A program made the translations under genes and the position numbers. Shown in pieces: positions 34,975-43,957 of a stretch of DNA of 64,000 nucleotides. Each line of letters begins with the position of its first letter. The stretch's first letter is position 1. This DNA comes from an uncultured Clostridia bacterium. Its GTDB lineage: Bacteria; Bacillota; Clostridia; Peptostreptococcales; Anaerovoracaceae. The notes beneath the pieces are model-generated. The model saw only the letters and a list, made by a program, of their open reading frames with translations, was not told the origin of the DNA and did no database searches. The stretch is taken from NCBI GenBank assembly GCA_945928865.1, contig CAMENZ010000007.1, forward strand, positions 27,138-91,137. The letters run 5' to 3'.

Positions 34975-36438
34975 ATGGCAGGCACAGTTTCAGGAACTAT
35001 TGCATCCTTCTTTTCGATTTGGGGAATATATATAGTTAATATTTTGCTTATAATTGTGGTAATATTTTTTGAACGAAAGGGTTCTACTGCAACTTTAGCT
35101 TGGATTATGATATTAGCTTTTATACCTATTATAGGATTCATTTTATATTTAATATTTAATCAAAATTTATCTAGAATTAAGATTAATAAATTGTTAGAAA
35201 ATGAAGAATATATTGTAAGCCATATTTTGAAAAAACAAATGCAAGATATGGATGAAGGGAAGTATGAATTTAAAGATGAAAGAGCAAAAGCGTGGAAACA
35301 TCTTATTAAACTAAATCAAGTATATGCAGATGCTTTATATACTCAGCATAATGAAATAGATCTTATAACTGATGGTAAAGAATTTATGCATAAGCTTTTA
35401 ACAGATATTGATAAGGCGGAAAAATATATTAATATTGAGTATTTTATTATTAAACATGACCATGTAGGCTTAGACCTTATCCGCCATCTTACGAAAAAAG
35501 CTAGAGAAGGCGTAGAAGTAAGACTTTTAGTAGATGCTTTGGGTAGTAGATTTATCAATAATATGGTTTTAAGAGATTTCCTTAGAGCAGGGGGAAAAGT
35601 AGGATATTTCTTTAAACCTAAATTTAAGATTATCGGAATTAAATTTAATTATCGAAATCATAGGAAAATAGTTGTAATCGACGATAAAATCGGATATACA
35701 GGGGGCTATAATATAGCCAAAGAATATCTAGGTGAAAAAAAGAAATTCGGATATTGGAGAGATGCTAATATTAGAATTAAAGGAGATAGTGTTTACGAAT
35801 TAAATGCCAGATTTACATTGGATTGGCGATTTACTACTAATGAAAAGTTGGAAATTTTGCCTGAAACTATAGAGAAAAATAGTGATAATGTTTGTGGCGT
35901 TCAGATTGTGTCTTGTGGGCCTGAGTCTCCGGCACAGGAGGTAAAAAGGGCTTTTATGAGGATGATAACCTTTGCAGAGAGAAAGGTTTATATCCAGACT
36001 CCATATTTTGTACCGGATCCACCTATTTTAGAATCTCTAAAAATGGCTGCCCAGTCAGGCTTAGATGTTAGACTAATGATTCCTTGCAAGCCGGACCATA
36101 TGTTTGTGTATTGGGCTACATTTGCCTATGCAGGAGAATTACTTAAAAATGGTGTTAGAGTTTTTATTTATGATGGAGGTTTTCTTCATGCTAAAACTAT
36201 GGTAGTAGACGGAGAAATTTCAACTGTCGGCTCTACTAATTTTGATAATAGAAGCTTTAAGTTGAATTTTGAGACTAATGCATTTATTTTTGATGAAGAT
36301 TTTACTAAGGAATTGGAAAGCTCTTTCCAAAATGATATACCTAAATGTCACGAATTAACATTAGAAATGTACAATAAAAGAAATGTAATTATAAGATTTA
36401 AGGAACAGGTTTCCAGGCTTCTTTCAGAAATCTTATAA
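34975..36438 (+). CDS. cls: Cardiolipin synthase
   Basis: A 487-residue phospholipase D-type enzyme that condenses two phosphatidylglycerols. Two N-terminal membrane helices (about 15-35 and 42-62) precede two HKD motifs: NHRKIVVIDDKIGYTGG near residue 228 and HAKTMVVDGEISTVGSTN near residue 405. GGAGGAGA precedes the ATG. Lies in the same run as plsX, plsY and gpsA, which supply its substrates. Confidence 0.94.
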   Translation: MAGTVSGTIASFFSIWGIYIVNILLIIVVIFFERKGSTATLAWIMILAFIPIIGFILYLIFNQNLSRIKINKLLENEEYIVSHILKKQMQDMDEGKYEFKDERAKAWKHLIKLNQVYADALYTQHNEIDLITDGKEFMHKLLTDIDKAEKYINIEYFIIKHDHVGLDLIRHLTKKAREGVEVRLLVDALGSRFINNMVLRDFLRAGGKVGYFFKPKFKIIGIKFNYRNHRKIVVIDDKIGYTGGYNIAKEYLGEKKKFGYWRDANIRIKGDSVYELNARFTLDWRFTTNEKLEILPETIEKNSDNVCGVQIVSCGPESPAQEVKRAFMRMITFAERKVYIQTPYFVPDPPILESLKMAAQSGLDVRLMIPCKPDHMFVYWATFAYAGELLKNGVRVFIYDGGFLHAKTMVVDGEISTVGSTNFDNRSFKLNFETNAFIFDEDFTKELESSFQNDIPKCHELTLEMYNKRNVIIRFKEQVSRLLSEIL

Positions 36439-36453
36439 AGAATAGGAAGATAT

Positions 36454-37857
36454 ATGAGTAAAATTAGATTTTTCATAGCCCTTTGGGTTTCTAAATTAGC
36501 TATTATCGCTTTAAAGATAACAAAACATGCAGGTACAAATTTTCCGGGTATAGTAGCCCTTAAAATTTGCCCTATGTTTTTAAAATATGCTAAAAAACCG
36601 GAAAAAATTATAGCGGTAACGGGAACAAACGGTAAAACTACAGTTAGTAATATGTTATTGGATATACTGACTTTAGATGGTTATAATGTCCTTAACAATA
36701 AAGCCGGTTCCAATATAAACACCGGAATTGCTGCTAGTTTAATATATGGAATGACAGTATTTGGAAAATGTAAACATAGAATTGGAGTTTTTGAAATAGA
36801 TGAGCGTTCGGCTTTAAGAATTTTCCCTTATTTAAAACCTGATTATATGCTCATAACTAATCTTTCAAGGGACTCTATTATGAGAAATGCACATCCGGAA
36901 TATATAGCTAATTTACTTTCGTTATATATACCAAATTCAACTAAACTTATATTAAATGCTGATGATCTTATTTCATCTGCTGTTGCTCCTGAAAATGATA
37001 GAGTATATTTCGGTATAGATAAGATGAAAGGGGATCTGAATAAATGTATCAATCTTATAAATGATATTCAAATTTGTCCGGTATGTAATCACAAGTTAGA
37101 ATATGAGTATTTGAGATATAATCATATAGGCAAGGCTTATTGTCCGTCTTGTGATTTTAAAGCACCTGAGTACGATTTTACCGGTTTTAATGTAGATTTA
37201 GATAAAATGTTTATAGATGTTAAAGATAAGGACGGAATAGGTTCTTATAAGCTTTTAAATGAAAGTGTATTTAATATTTATAATGTAGTTTCTGCTGTAG
37301 CTGTTTTAAGAACTATGGGGTATTCTCATGACAAAATAGAAAAGTTTTTCCGTAAATTAGAAATTGTGGAAAGTCGTTTTGAAGAAACAAAGTATGGAAG
37401 TAGAACTTTATATAAATTGTTGGCTAAGGAAAAAAATGCTTTTGCAACTACTAGAGTTTTTGATTATATTTCAACTATGGAAGGGGATAAAGAAATTATT
37501 CTAATGAATAGCTGTCAGGGAGATATGCACCATTGGTCTGAAAATACTTGCTGGCTATATGACTGTGATTTTGAATTTTTGAATCAGGATAATATTAAAA
37601 ATATTATATTATGTGGACCTAGAAGATTCGACCACAGATTAAGACTGTTATTAGCAGGTGTACCGGAAGAGAAATTAAGTTTTGCAGAAAAGGAAGTAGA
37701 GGCACCTTCTAAACTTAAATTATTTGAAAATGATAATATTTATGTGTTATATGGTACAGATTCTCTTAATTTAGGTAATAAAGTGTCAGCTATGGTGAGA
37801 AAACTTTTAAAGGACAAGGCTGATAAATTTGAGAAGAGAGGTACAAGCCGTGATTAA
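36454..37857 (+). CDS. murT: MurT-like Mur ligase (lipid II isoglutaminyl synthase, ligase subunit)
   Basis: A 467-residue Mur-ligase-fold protein. The P-loop VTGTNGKTTVSNMLLD is near residue 53; a zinc ribbon inserted in the central domain has Cys208, 211, 230 and 233; a C-terminal DUF1727 domain completes the MurT layout. With GatD, MurT amidates D-Glu of lipid II to D-isoglutamine. The partner gene overlaps its 3' end by eight bases. That partner has lost its glutaminase residues (see the next gene), so the ammonia source or the reaction of this pair is in doubt. Family assignment is firm. Confidence 0.9.
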   Translation: MSKIRFFIALWVSKLAIIALKITKHAGTNFPGIVALKICPMFLKYAKKPEKIIAVTGTNGKTTVSNMLLDILTLDGYNVLNNKAGSNINTGIAASLIYGMTVFGKCKHRIGVFEIDERSALRIFPYLKPDYMLITNLSRDSIMRNAHPEYIANLLSLYIPNSTKLILNADDLISSAVAPENDRVYFGIDKMKGDLNKCINLINDIQICPVCNHKLEYEYLRYNHIGKAYCPSCDFKAPEYDFTGFNVDLDKMFIDVKDKDGIGSYKLLNESVFNIYNVVSAVAVLRTMGYSHDKIEKFFRKLEIVESRFEETKYGSRTLYKLLAKEKNAFATTRVFDYISTMEGDKEIILMNSCQGDMHHWSENTCWLYDCDFEFLNQDNIKNIILCGPRRFDHRLRLLLAGVPEEKLSFAEKEVEAPSKLKLFENDNIYVLYGTDSLNLGNKVSAMVRKLLKDKADKFEKRGTSRD

Positions 37858-38611
37858 AGTTGAAATATTATTCCCTGAAATTTGTAATTTATATGGGGAT
37901 TTACAGAATATAGATTATCTAAAAAAATCTTCTGACGAAATAGAAATTGTAGAAGATAATTTAGTAGATGAGCCATATTTTTTAAATAATGTACCGGATT
38001 TGATTTACATGGGTACTTTAACAGAAAAAAGTCAAAACTTTGCTATAGAAAAGCTTAGACCTTATAGAAAAAGATTAATGGAGTTAATAGAATCGGGAGT
38101 TCATTTTTTAATTACCGGAAATGCATTAGAAATTTTTGGCACAGAAATTATAGATGATAACTTAACTAAGGAAGAGGGCTTAGAAATATTTCCTTTTATG
38201 GCTAAGAGAAATATGATGAACAGGTTCAACTCTCTATACTTAGGAGATTTTGATACTGATGATTTGAATAATACAAAAATTAAAATAGTAGGCTATAAAA
38301 GTCAGTTTACTCAAGGATATTTTCTTAAGAACTACAATACAAATTTAAGCGGTGATTTAGGATATATGTTTGATACGGAGAGGGGAACCGGTTTAAATCC
38401 TGAAATAATGGAAGAAGGGTTAAGATATAAGAATTTTATGGGTACTTATTTACTTGGACCGTTTTTAATTTTAAACCCGCCATTCACTAAATGGCTTTTG
38501 AAAAAATTAGGTTGTGAGAATATTGCTTTAGCTTTTGAGGAAGCTGCTTTGAAAGCTTATAATATTAGAGTTGCAGAGTATTCCGAACCTGATAGAGGCT
38601 TTACATATTAA
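37850..38611 (+). CDS. GatD-like amidotransferase homologue lacking the catalytic Cys and His
   Basis: A protein of 253 residues from the GTG at 37850 (AGAGAGG eight bases upstream; a TTG at 37829 is also in frame but lies before that site). It overlaps murT and keeps the GatD fold signals: IKVEILFPEICNLYGDLQNI at the start and GTYLLGPFLILNPPFTKWLL near residue 198. In characterised GatD the nucleophile elbow reads ICGGYQFLG and the His motif GTYLHGP. Here the elbow region reads ITGNALEIFG (residues 88-97) with no Cys, and Leu202 replaces the His. The GGG turn near residue 50 is also lost (YMGTLTEKSQ). Hence glutamine hydrolysis by the usual mechanism is not expected. It may act as a structural partner for MurT using free ammonia, or serve another reaction. 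Confidence 0.8.
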   Translation: MIKVEILFPEICNLYGDLQNIDYLKKSSDEIEIVEDNLVDEPYFLNNVPDLIYMGTLTEKSQNFAIEKLRPYRKRLMELIESGVHFLITGNALEIFGTEIIDDNLTKEEGLEIFPFMAKRNMMNRFNSLYLGDFDTDDLNNTKIKIVGYKSQFTQGYFLKNYNTNLSGDLGYMFDTERGTGLNPEIMEEGLRYKNFMGTYLLGPFLILNPPFTKWLLKKLGCENIALAFEEAALKAYNIRVAEYSEPDRGFTY

Positions 38612-38622
38612 GGAGATATATA

Positions 38623-39348
38623 ATGAATAGATTTAAGTTTAATTTAGGGAAGATAAATCCCTTTTTTCTGATTATAATCGGAATAATTATATTTGACAAT
38701 TTAACTAAAAGTAGTATGAGTATAGGAGAATGGTTTTATAGCAAAATATTACTTTTACCTGCTATATTTATAGGTATATCATTTCATGAAGCAGCTCATG
38801 CTTATGCATCTTATTTTTTAGGGGATCCTACTCCTAAAAATCAAGGAAGAGTTACAATTAATCCTTTAAGTCACATTGAACCAATTGGTTTATTGGCTTT
38901 ATTTGTAGCCGGATTTGGTTGGGGCAGACCTGTGGAAATTGATTCAAGATATTATAAGAAACCTAGACTCTATGAATTTATAGTTTCCATAGCAGGTGTT
39001 ACGGTAAACTTTATTATATCTGTTATTTTTGCTCTATTATGTAATGTTTTAATAAAATCCGGTATAGTAGCCACACTTTATGGAGAGATAATTATTGAAA
39101 TAGTAACAAATATTATAGCTGTTAATGCTATACTTATGATATTTAATTTGCTACCAATACCACCTTTAGATGGCTTCGGTATTATAACAGAAATATTTAA
39201 TTTAAAAAAATATTCTTGGTACTATACAGTTTATAGAAATGGCTTTTTAATCTTGATGATTTGTATAATATTTGATATTACAGATTTTATTTTACAGCCG
39301 GCTTATCAGTTAATTATGAAATTTATGGCAACATTAATGTATTTTTAG
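38623..39348 (+). CDS. Site-2-type zinc metalloprotease (M50 family)
   Basis: A 241-residue membrane protein with about five to six hydrophobic segments. The zinc motif HEAAH is at residues 55-59, and NLLPIPPLDGFGI near residue 178 is the LDG motif that carries the third zinc ligand Asp. This is the short, PDZ-less M50 form (YwhC-like) common in Firmicutes; the substrate is unknown. It follows the GatD-like gene by 11 bases with AGGAGAT as ribosome site and ends the long co-directional run. Confidence 0.88.
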   Translation: MNRFKFNLGKINPFFLIIIGIIIFDNLTKSSMSIGEWFYSKILLLPAIFIGISFHEAAHAYASYFLGDPTPKNQGRVTINPLSHIEPIGLLALFVAGFGWGRPVEIDSRYYKKPRLYEFIVSIAGVTVNFIISVIFALLCNVLIKSGIVATLYGEIIIEIVTNIIAVNAILMIFNLLPIPPLDGFGIITEIFNLKKYSWYYTVYRNGFLILMICIIFDITDFILQPAYQLIMKFMATLMYF

Positions 39349-39359
39349 ACAAAGTTTAA

Positions 39360-40019
39360 TTACTTTCGTCTTAACATAGATTTATATGCATGAATTTGGG
39401 CTGCTTCAAAGCCTGCTTCAGAATTTTTTTCTTTGAAAGCTTGGAATATAGCCCTATGTTCCTCTAGAACTGTAGTGAGATAGTTATGAGGATAGATAAT
39501 ATCCTCATTTGCATATCTAATGATAAAATCCAGTTTTAATAAATTTTGTTCCATATGAATATTGTGACAAGCATTATAAATTATAGATTCAAAACCACGG
39601 TTTATTTTATGCATTTTAGACATATCGTTAGTAGCGGTGTAGAATTCCATAAAAGAAAAAGTTTCTTCCAGTATGGAAAATTCCTCGTCAGTAATACGCT
39701 GAATCGCCCATTTTACACATTGAGGATAAAGTAGGGTACGCATATTAAAACAGTCCTCTACATAATTGGGAGTAAAGGCTAGGGCTATAGCTCCACGATT
39801 AGGAATTAATTCAATAAAGCCTTTAGCAGCTAAACGATTTAAGATTTGTCTAAGGGGAGTACGACTTATGTTATATTTGTTACACAATTTATCTTCCATT
39901 AAGCGACTGCCACCTTTAATGTGACCTGTTAATATATCTATGGCTATAGAATTTTCTATTTTTTCGGACTCATTTATTGAGTCATCGTATTCATTATTTA
40001 AGAAATCAATATTAATCAT
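39360..40019 (-). CDS. GntR-family transcriptional regulator (FadR/FCD type)
   Basis: A protein of 219 residues from the ATG at 40019 (GGAGG five bases upstream); an upstream in-frame ATG at 40070 has no ribosome site. An N-terminal winged helix (residues ~25-90, with GGSRLMEDKLCNKYNISRTP) is followed by an all-helical FCD ligand-binding domain (~95-215). FCD regulators usually sense small organic acids. No catabolic genes are adjacent and the divergent gene is nth, so the target is unknown. Confidence 0.88.
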   Translation of the reverse strand: MINIDFLNNEYDDSINESEKIENSIAIDILTGHIKGGSRLMEDKLCNKYNISRTPLRQILNRLAAKGFIELIPNRGAIALAFTPNYVEDCFNMRTLLYPQCVKWAIQRITDEEFSILEETFSFMEFYTATNDMSKMHKINRGFESIIYNACHNIHMEQNLLKLDFIIRYANEDIIYPHNYLTTVLEEHRAIFQAFKEKNSEAGFEAAQIHAYKSMLRRK

Positions 40020-40097
40020 AAAAACCTCCGGATTGTATACGATTTTACAATGAAAGAGTAGTTTAGTCAAGAAACATAATTAAAAAGGAGTAAAATA

Positions 40098-40730
40098 TTG
40101 TTTACAAAAAAAGAAATTAATGAAATTTTAGATAAATTAGAGGCAAAATATCCTGATGCAGAGTGTGCTTTAGTGCATAAAGATATTTTTCAATTAATTG
40201 TGGCTGTAGCCTTATCTGCACAAACTACAGATAAAGCAGTAAATAAAATAACGCCTGCCTTATTTGAGGCATATCCTACACCTTATCAATTAGCAGAGGC
40301 TAAGAATGAGGAAGTAGAGGAATATATAAAACAAATAGGTATGTATAGAACTAAAGCTAAGAATATAGTGGGACTTGCAAAGGCTTTAGTAAAAGAATAT
40401 AATGGGCAGGTTCCTAATAATTATGATGATTTAGTTAAATTACCGGGAGTAGGCAGAAAAACGGCTAATGTGGTTTTATCCGTAGGTTTTGGTGAAGAAA
40501 GAATTGCTGTAGATACCCATGTTTTTCGTGTAGCTAATCGTATAGGTTTAGTTAATGAAAAAGATGTGCTTAAAACCGAACTTAAATTAATGGAAGTATT
40601 ACCTAAAAATCGTTGGTCTAAAACTCATCATAGTTTGATATTTCATGGTAGAAATGTATGTGATGCCAGAAAACCAAAATGTGATTTATGTCCTATAATA
40701 GATTATTGTAAATATGTTTCAGGCAAATAA
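40098..40730 (+). CDS. nth: Endonuclease III
   Basis: A 210-residue DNA glycosylase/AP lyase for oxidised pyrimidines. The helix-hairpin-helix LPGVGRKTANVVLS has the catalytic Lys, VDTHVFRVANRIGL the catalytic Asp, and the four-cysteine iron-sulphur loop at the C-terminus has C-x6-C-x2-C-x5-C spacing. The start is TTG at 40098 with AAGGAG seven bases upstream. Confidence 0.95.
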   Translation: MFTKKEINEILDKLEAKYPDAECALVHKDIFQLIVAVALSAQTTDKAVNKITPALFEAYPTPYQLAEAKNEEVEEYIKQIGMYRTKAKNIVGLAKALVKEYNGQVPNNYDDLVKLPGVGRKTANVVLSVGFGEERIAVDTHVFRVANRIGLVNEKDVLKTELKLMEVLPKNRWSKTHHSLIFHGRNVCDARKPKCDLCPIIDYCKYVSGK

Positions 40731-40785
40731 AAAAGCAGCATAGGCAAATTTTGATATTTATATCTTAATTTACCTAACTGCTTTT
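40731..40785. terminator. Bidirectional terminator between nth and thiT
   Basis: Outer stem AAAAGCAG / CTGCTTTT (40731-40738, 40778-40785) extended by an inner TAGG-AAATT / AATTT-CCTA pairing. The A/T tracts on both sides allow use in both directions, as fits the convergent genes. Confidence 0.75.
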
Positions 40786-40790
40786 ATCTT

Positions 40791-41339
40791 TTATAAGGTT
40801 GCTTTTAATTTATATATATTATTATGAACTACAGGTACAGCTAAAACTGCTAATGTAATAATAGCTTCTACACCTATATATTGAATTTGATATAGGAAAG
40901 AATAAATTACGGGATTCATTCCTTCAGGAGCATAAGAACCGAAGAAAACAAATCCTGAAATAAAGCTAAATACAAATCGTCCTAATACAGCTACGATATA
41001 ACCAATATATAGACCATATTTTTGCTTATTAAAGAAACCGGAAAGACCCAGCGCTCCAAAAGCAGCAGGATAGTCTAAAATTAGCTGAATAGGATGGGTA
41101 ACATAACCTGTTAAAAGGTTTAATAAACCTAGAGCAAAGCCTGCTAATAAACCCCATTTAGGACCGCAGAAATAGCCTGCTAAGGTGCCTGCCAGCATAC
41201 TTAGAAGGGTTACAGACCCACCATAAGGCATGTGAAAAAGTTTTACTTGATTGAGGGCTATAGATGCTGCTACAAAGATGGCACATATAACCATGTACTT
41301 TAATTGAGTACTTTGCGTTGTTTTGTCATTTTTAGACAT
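40791..41339 (-). CDS. thiT: ThiT thiamine transporter S component (ECF type)
   Basis: A 182-residue protein with about six membrane segments. The sequence from LLSMLAGTLAGYFCGPKWGLLAG and later LILDYPAAFGALGLSG matches the ThiT/YuaJ family, which binds thiamine and works with the shared EcfAA'T module encoded elsewhere. A TPP riboswitch lies upstream, which independently supports thiamine as substrate. GGAGG at 41347-41351 serves as ribosome site and is part of a hairpin. Confidence 0.94.
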   Translation of the reverse strand: MSKNDKTTQSTQLKYMVICAIFVAASIALNQVKLFHMPYGGSVTLLSMLAGTLAGYFCGPKWGLLAGFALGLLNLLTGYVTHPIQLILDYPAAFGALGLSGFFNKQKYGLYIGYIVAVLGRFVFSFISGFVFFGSYAPEGMNPVIYSFLYQIQYIGVEAIITLAVLAVPVVHNNIYKLKATL

Positions 41340-41370
41340 AAAAAAACCTCCTATAAATAAATCATGGAGG
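41340..41370 (-). promoter_or_regulatory. Hairpin sequestering the thiT ribosome site, possible terminator
   Basis: On the minus strand CCTCC (41366-41370) can pair with GGAGG (41347-41351), which is the thiT Shine-Dalgarno sequence, and the stem is followed by seven T. The stem is short with a long AT loop, so it is more convincing as ribosome-site occlusion than as a terminator. It is the likely expression platform of the TPP riboswitch. Confidence 0.55.
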
Positions 41371-41431
41371 GGAGTGTTTAATACTTTTAAATATTGAAAA
41401 TATAAAAGTATAAACTGATAAATGCTTTATT

Positions 41432-41514
41432 GCTTCCCTACGACGGTATTAACCGTATCAGGTAATGAGGGTTTAGCCATTTTTATGGCAAATCTCAGCA
41501 AAAGCTCCCCTAGC
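41432..41514 (-). ncRNA. TPP riboswitch (THI element)
   Basis: Read on the minus strand, the conserved blocks appear in order: AGGGGAGC, then GCTGAGA, an optional P3a-like arm (GCC/GGC), ACCCTCATTACCTGAT, the GGTTAATACC arm, and CGTAGGGAAGC closing P1. This is a standard thiamine pyrophosphate aptamer. It lies about 90 bases before thiT and would lower expression when TPP is plentiful. Confidence 0.95.
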
Positions 41515-41518
41515 ACTC

Positions 41519-41547
41519 TTGAAATGATAATACAAAAAATGTATAAT
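41519..41547 (+). promoter_or_regulatory. Predicted promoter of the DUF975-murE-nadK run
   Basis: TTGAAA at 41519-41524, a 17-base spacer and TATAAT at 41542-41547. It occupies the same DNA as the predicted thiT promoter on the other strand. Confidence 0.65.
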
Positions 41548-41552
41548 GTCAA
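41524..41552 (-). promoter_or_regulatory. Predicted thiT promoter, overlapping the divergent promoter
   Basis: On the minus strand TTGACA (41547-41552), a 17-base spacer and TATCAT (41524-41529). Transcription would start next to the riboswitch. The -35 of each promoter overlaps the -10 of the other. Confidence 0.6.
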
Positions 41553-41603
41553 TATTGAAAAAAATTGAAACATAAAAAATTAGACAAAAGGAGTATTTGT
41601 TTT

Positions 41604-42440
41604 ATGGAGAGAAGAATTGTTACAGCACCCGCTGCTGAGATTAGAAAATTGGCTAGGGTAATGTTGACAGATAATTGGTTTAAGATGGTTATAGGTTTTT
41701 TTATAGTTTATATATTGGGAACCGTAGCCAGTGTAATTTTAAATGAAAAATTTTATTATTTAAAATCTATAGAGTTTTTAGATCAAGTTATGACTTATAA
41801 AGTAGGATATGGGGGCAGGATTTATGAGTTATTTATTATGGGTCCCTTAAGTTATGGTTTGAGTTTATTTGTATTATTTTTCTTAAGAAATTCTCAAATT
41901 AAGTATGCTGATATATTTGAAGGGTTTAGCCATTTCTTTAAAACTTTTTCGCTAGCTCTTTTAATGTCAATTAAGGTAATGCTTTGGAGTTGCTTATTAT
42001 TTGTTCCGGGAATAATAGCTGCATTTAGATATAGCCAAGCTTATTTTATTATGGTAGAACATCCGGAATATTCTGCTTATAGATGTATTAAGGAAAGTTG
42101 TAATCTGATGAGAGATAATAAATGGAAATTATTTTGCTTAAGATTTTCTTTTATTGGATGGGCAATTTTGCTTAGCTTACCTTATGCTTATTATAAAACT
42201 ACCTATGATATAGGTGGATTTGATGGGGTTATTATACAATTATTATTACTTTCATTGACTGTTGCTTTAGATGCTTATAGAAAAGTATCAGAAGGAATAT
42301 TCTATGAAATGGTTACAGGTCATATAGAAGTTGTCTCTATTAAGAGGGAAGTATATGAAAATTATGGAAATGACACTATAAATAATATAGAAACAAATAA
42401 TGGAAGTGATGAAGTTAATGGCAAAGATGATGAAATATAA
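41604..42440 (+). CDS. DUF975-family membrane protein
   Basis: A protein of 278 residues from the ATG at 41604; AGGAG at 41589-41593 is ten bases upstream, whereas the earlier in-frame ATG at 41565 has none. The start RRIVTAPAAEIRKLARVMLTDNW and the repeated hydrophobic segments (about six) with the LFVPGIIAAFRYSQAYFIMV stretch are typical of DUF975, a family of unknown function in Firmicutes. The last 25 residues are polar and Asn-rich. Its end overlaps the following MurE-like gene. Confidence 0.75.
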   Translation: MERRIVTAPAAEIRKLARVMLTDNWFKMVIGFFIVYILGTVASVILNEKFYYLKSIEFLDQVMTYKVGYGGRIYELFIMGPLSYGLSLFVLFFLRNSQIKYADIFEGFSHFFKTFSLALLMSIKVMLWSCLLFVPGIIAAFRYSQAYFIMVEHPEYSAYRCIKESCNLMRDNKWKLFCLRFSFIGWAILLSLPYAYYKTTYDIGGFDGVIIQLLLLSLTVALDAYRKVSEGIFYEMVTGHIEVVSIKREVYENYGNDTINNIETNNGSDEVNGKDDEI

Positions 42441-43953
42441 AAAACTTAGAGATTATATAAAACTCTTGGAAGATCGTAAGCTAATACATAATTTAGAGGG
42501 TATAAAGGATGATATTGAAATCAAATATCTATCTTATAATTCAAAGGATGTAGAAGAAGGAACTCTATTTATATGTAAAGGCCTTAATTTTAAAGAAGAA
42601 TATTTAGAAGATGCTAAAAGAGCAGGAGCAGTAGCATATATATGTGAAGAAGGTTCTAAATTTAGTGAAGATTGTAATATAGAATTACCTAGAATAGTAG
42701 TTAAAGATATGAGGACTGTAATGTCCGAAATAGGTGAATTCTTTTTTGACGGAGTTTGGAATGAAAAGCTAACTATGGTTGGAATTACCGGTACTAAAGG
42801 TAAATCTACTACTGCAACTTTTGTAAAGGCAATAATGGATAATTATTATAATTCAAAATCTGAAAAGCCTATGGGTTTTTTATCAGGCATATATAATTTT
42901 GATGGAAAGACTAAAGAAAGTTCTAAGAAGATGACAACCTTGGAAACTATTGAATTACATAAGCACCTGAGTGCTTGTGTAGAAAATGGATTAAAATCTG
43001 TAGTGATGGAAACATCTTCCCAAGCATTAAAGTATATGAGAACCAGTGCTTTACAATATAAAGTCGGAGCTTTTTTAAATGTTTCTGAAGATCATATTTC
43101 TGACAGGGAGCATGCGGATTTTGAAGATTATTTTCAGTCAAAACTTCTACTTTTTAAACAATGTGAAAAAGCCTGTATAAATATGGATTTAGAGGAAAAT
43201 CTTTACAATAGAATTGCAGAAGAAGCAAATAAATATTGTAAAGATGTTGTTACCTTTGGTCATAAAGAAGAAGCTCAATATTATGGATATGATGTTGAAT
43301 CTACGCCTAATAAGTTGCATTTTAAGCTTAGATATGGTAAAGATGTATATGATATAGAAGTTTCCATAGGAGGATATTATAATTCCGCCAATGCATTGGC
43401 AGCTATAGCTATTACTCATACTTTAGGAGTGCCTTTTGAAAATATTAAAGCAGGACTTAAGAATGTTAAAGTGGAAGGCAGAATGGAACTTTATCATTTA
43501 GAAAATAAGGATGTGGATGTAATTATTGACTATGCACATAATAGGATTAGTTATGAAACTTTGTTTACTAATATAGATAAACTATATCCCGGTAGAAAAA
43601 AGTTGTTAGTTTTCGGTGTACATGGAAATAAGGCATATAACAGAAGACAAGATTTAGGTGAAATGGCACAAAAATATGCCGATCAGGTAGTATTGACTGA
43701 GCAAGATATAGGTACTGATGATTTAAAGCAGATTTGGACAGATATTTTAGACTTCCTAGATAAATCCAAGGTGCTGGGAATGATAGAAAATAGGAGAGAA
43801 GCTATATTATTTGCTTGTGAAAAAGCTGAAGCAAATACTGTAATGGTAGTTGCAGGTAATGGAGCAGACCGGTTCCAAAAGAGAGGTTTAGTTTGTATGC
43901 CGGAACCTACAGATGGAGAAATAGTACAGGAATATATAGCAAGTCATAAGTAG
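42418..43953 (+). CDS. MurE-like Mur ligase of uncertain amino-acid substrate
   Basis: A Mur-ligase of about 511 residues with an N-terminal MurE-type domain (LSYNSKDVEEGTLFICKG), P-loop GITGTKGKSTTATFVKA near residue 125, TLETIELHKHL, and the C-terminal DYAHN and VVAGNGADRFQ motifs. Two canonical sites differ: the SSHAL segment is SSQAL, and the DNPR-type motif that selects diaminopimelate (or its lysine variant) is replaced by TEQDIGTDD. It may add another residue to UDP-MurNAc-dipeptide or be a paralogue. The start is uncertain: ATG codons at 42400, 42418, 42427 and 42430 are in frame; 42418 was chosen for spacing from GGAAG. Confidence 0.75.
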   Translation: MAKMMKYKKLRDYIKLLEDRKLIHNLEGIKDDIEIKYLSYNSKDVEEGTLFICKGLNFKEEYLEDAKRAGAVAYICEEGSKFSEDCNIELPRIVVKDMRTVMSEIGEFFFDGVWNEKLTMVGITGTKGKSTTATFVKAIMDNYYNSKSEKPMGFLSGIYNFDGKTKESSKKMTTLETIELHKHLSACVENGLKSVVMETSSQALKYMRTSALQYKVGAFLNVSEDHISDREHADFEDYFQSKLLLFKQCEKACINMDLEENLYNRIAEEANKYCKDVVTFGHKEEAQYYGYDVESTPNKLHFKLRYGKDVYDIEVSIGGYYNSANALAAIAITHTLGVPFENIKAGLKNVKVEGRMELYHLENKDVDVIIDYAHNRISYETLFTNIDKLYPGRKKLLVFGVHGNKAYNRRQDLGEMAQKYADQVVLTEQDIGTDDLKQIWTDILDFLDKSKVLGMIENRREAILFACEKAEANTVMVVAGNGADRFQKRGLVCMPEPTDGEIVQEYIASHK

Positions 43954-43957
43954 AGAT

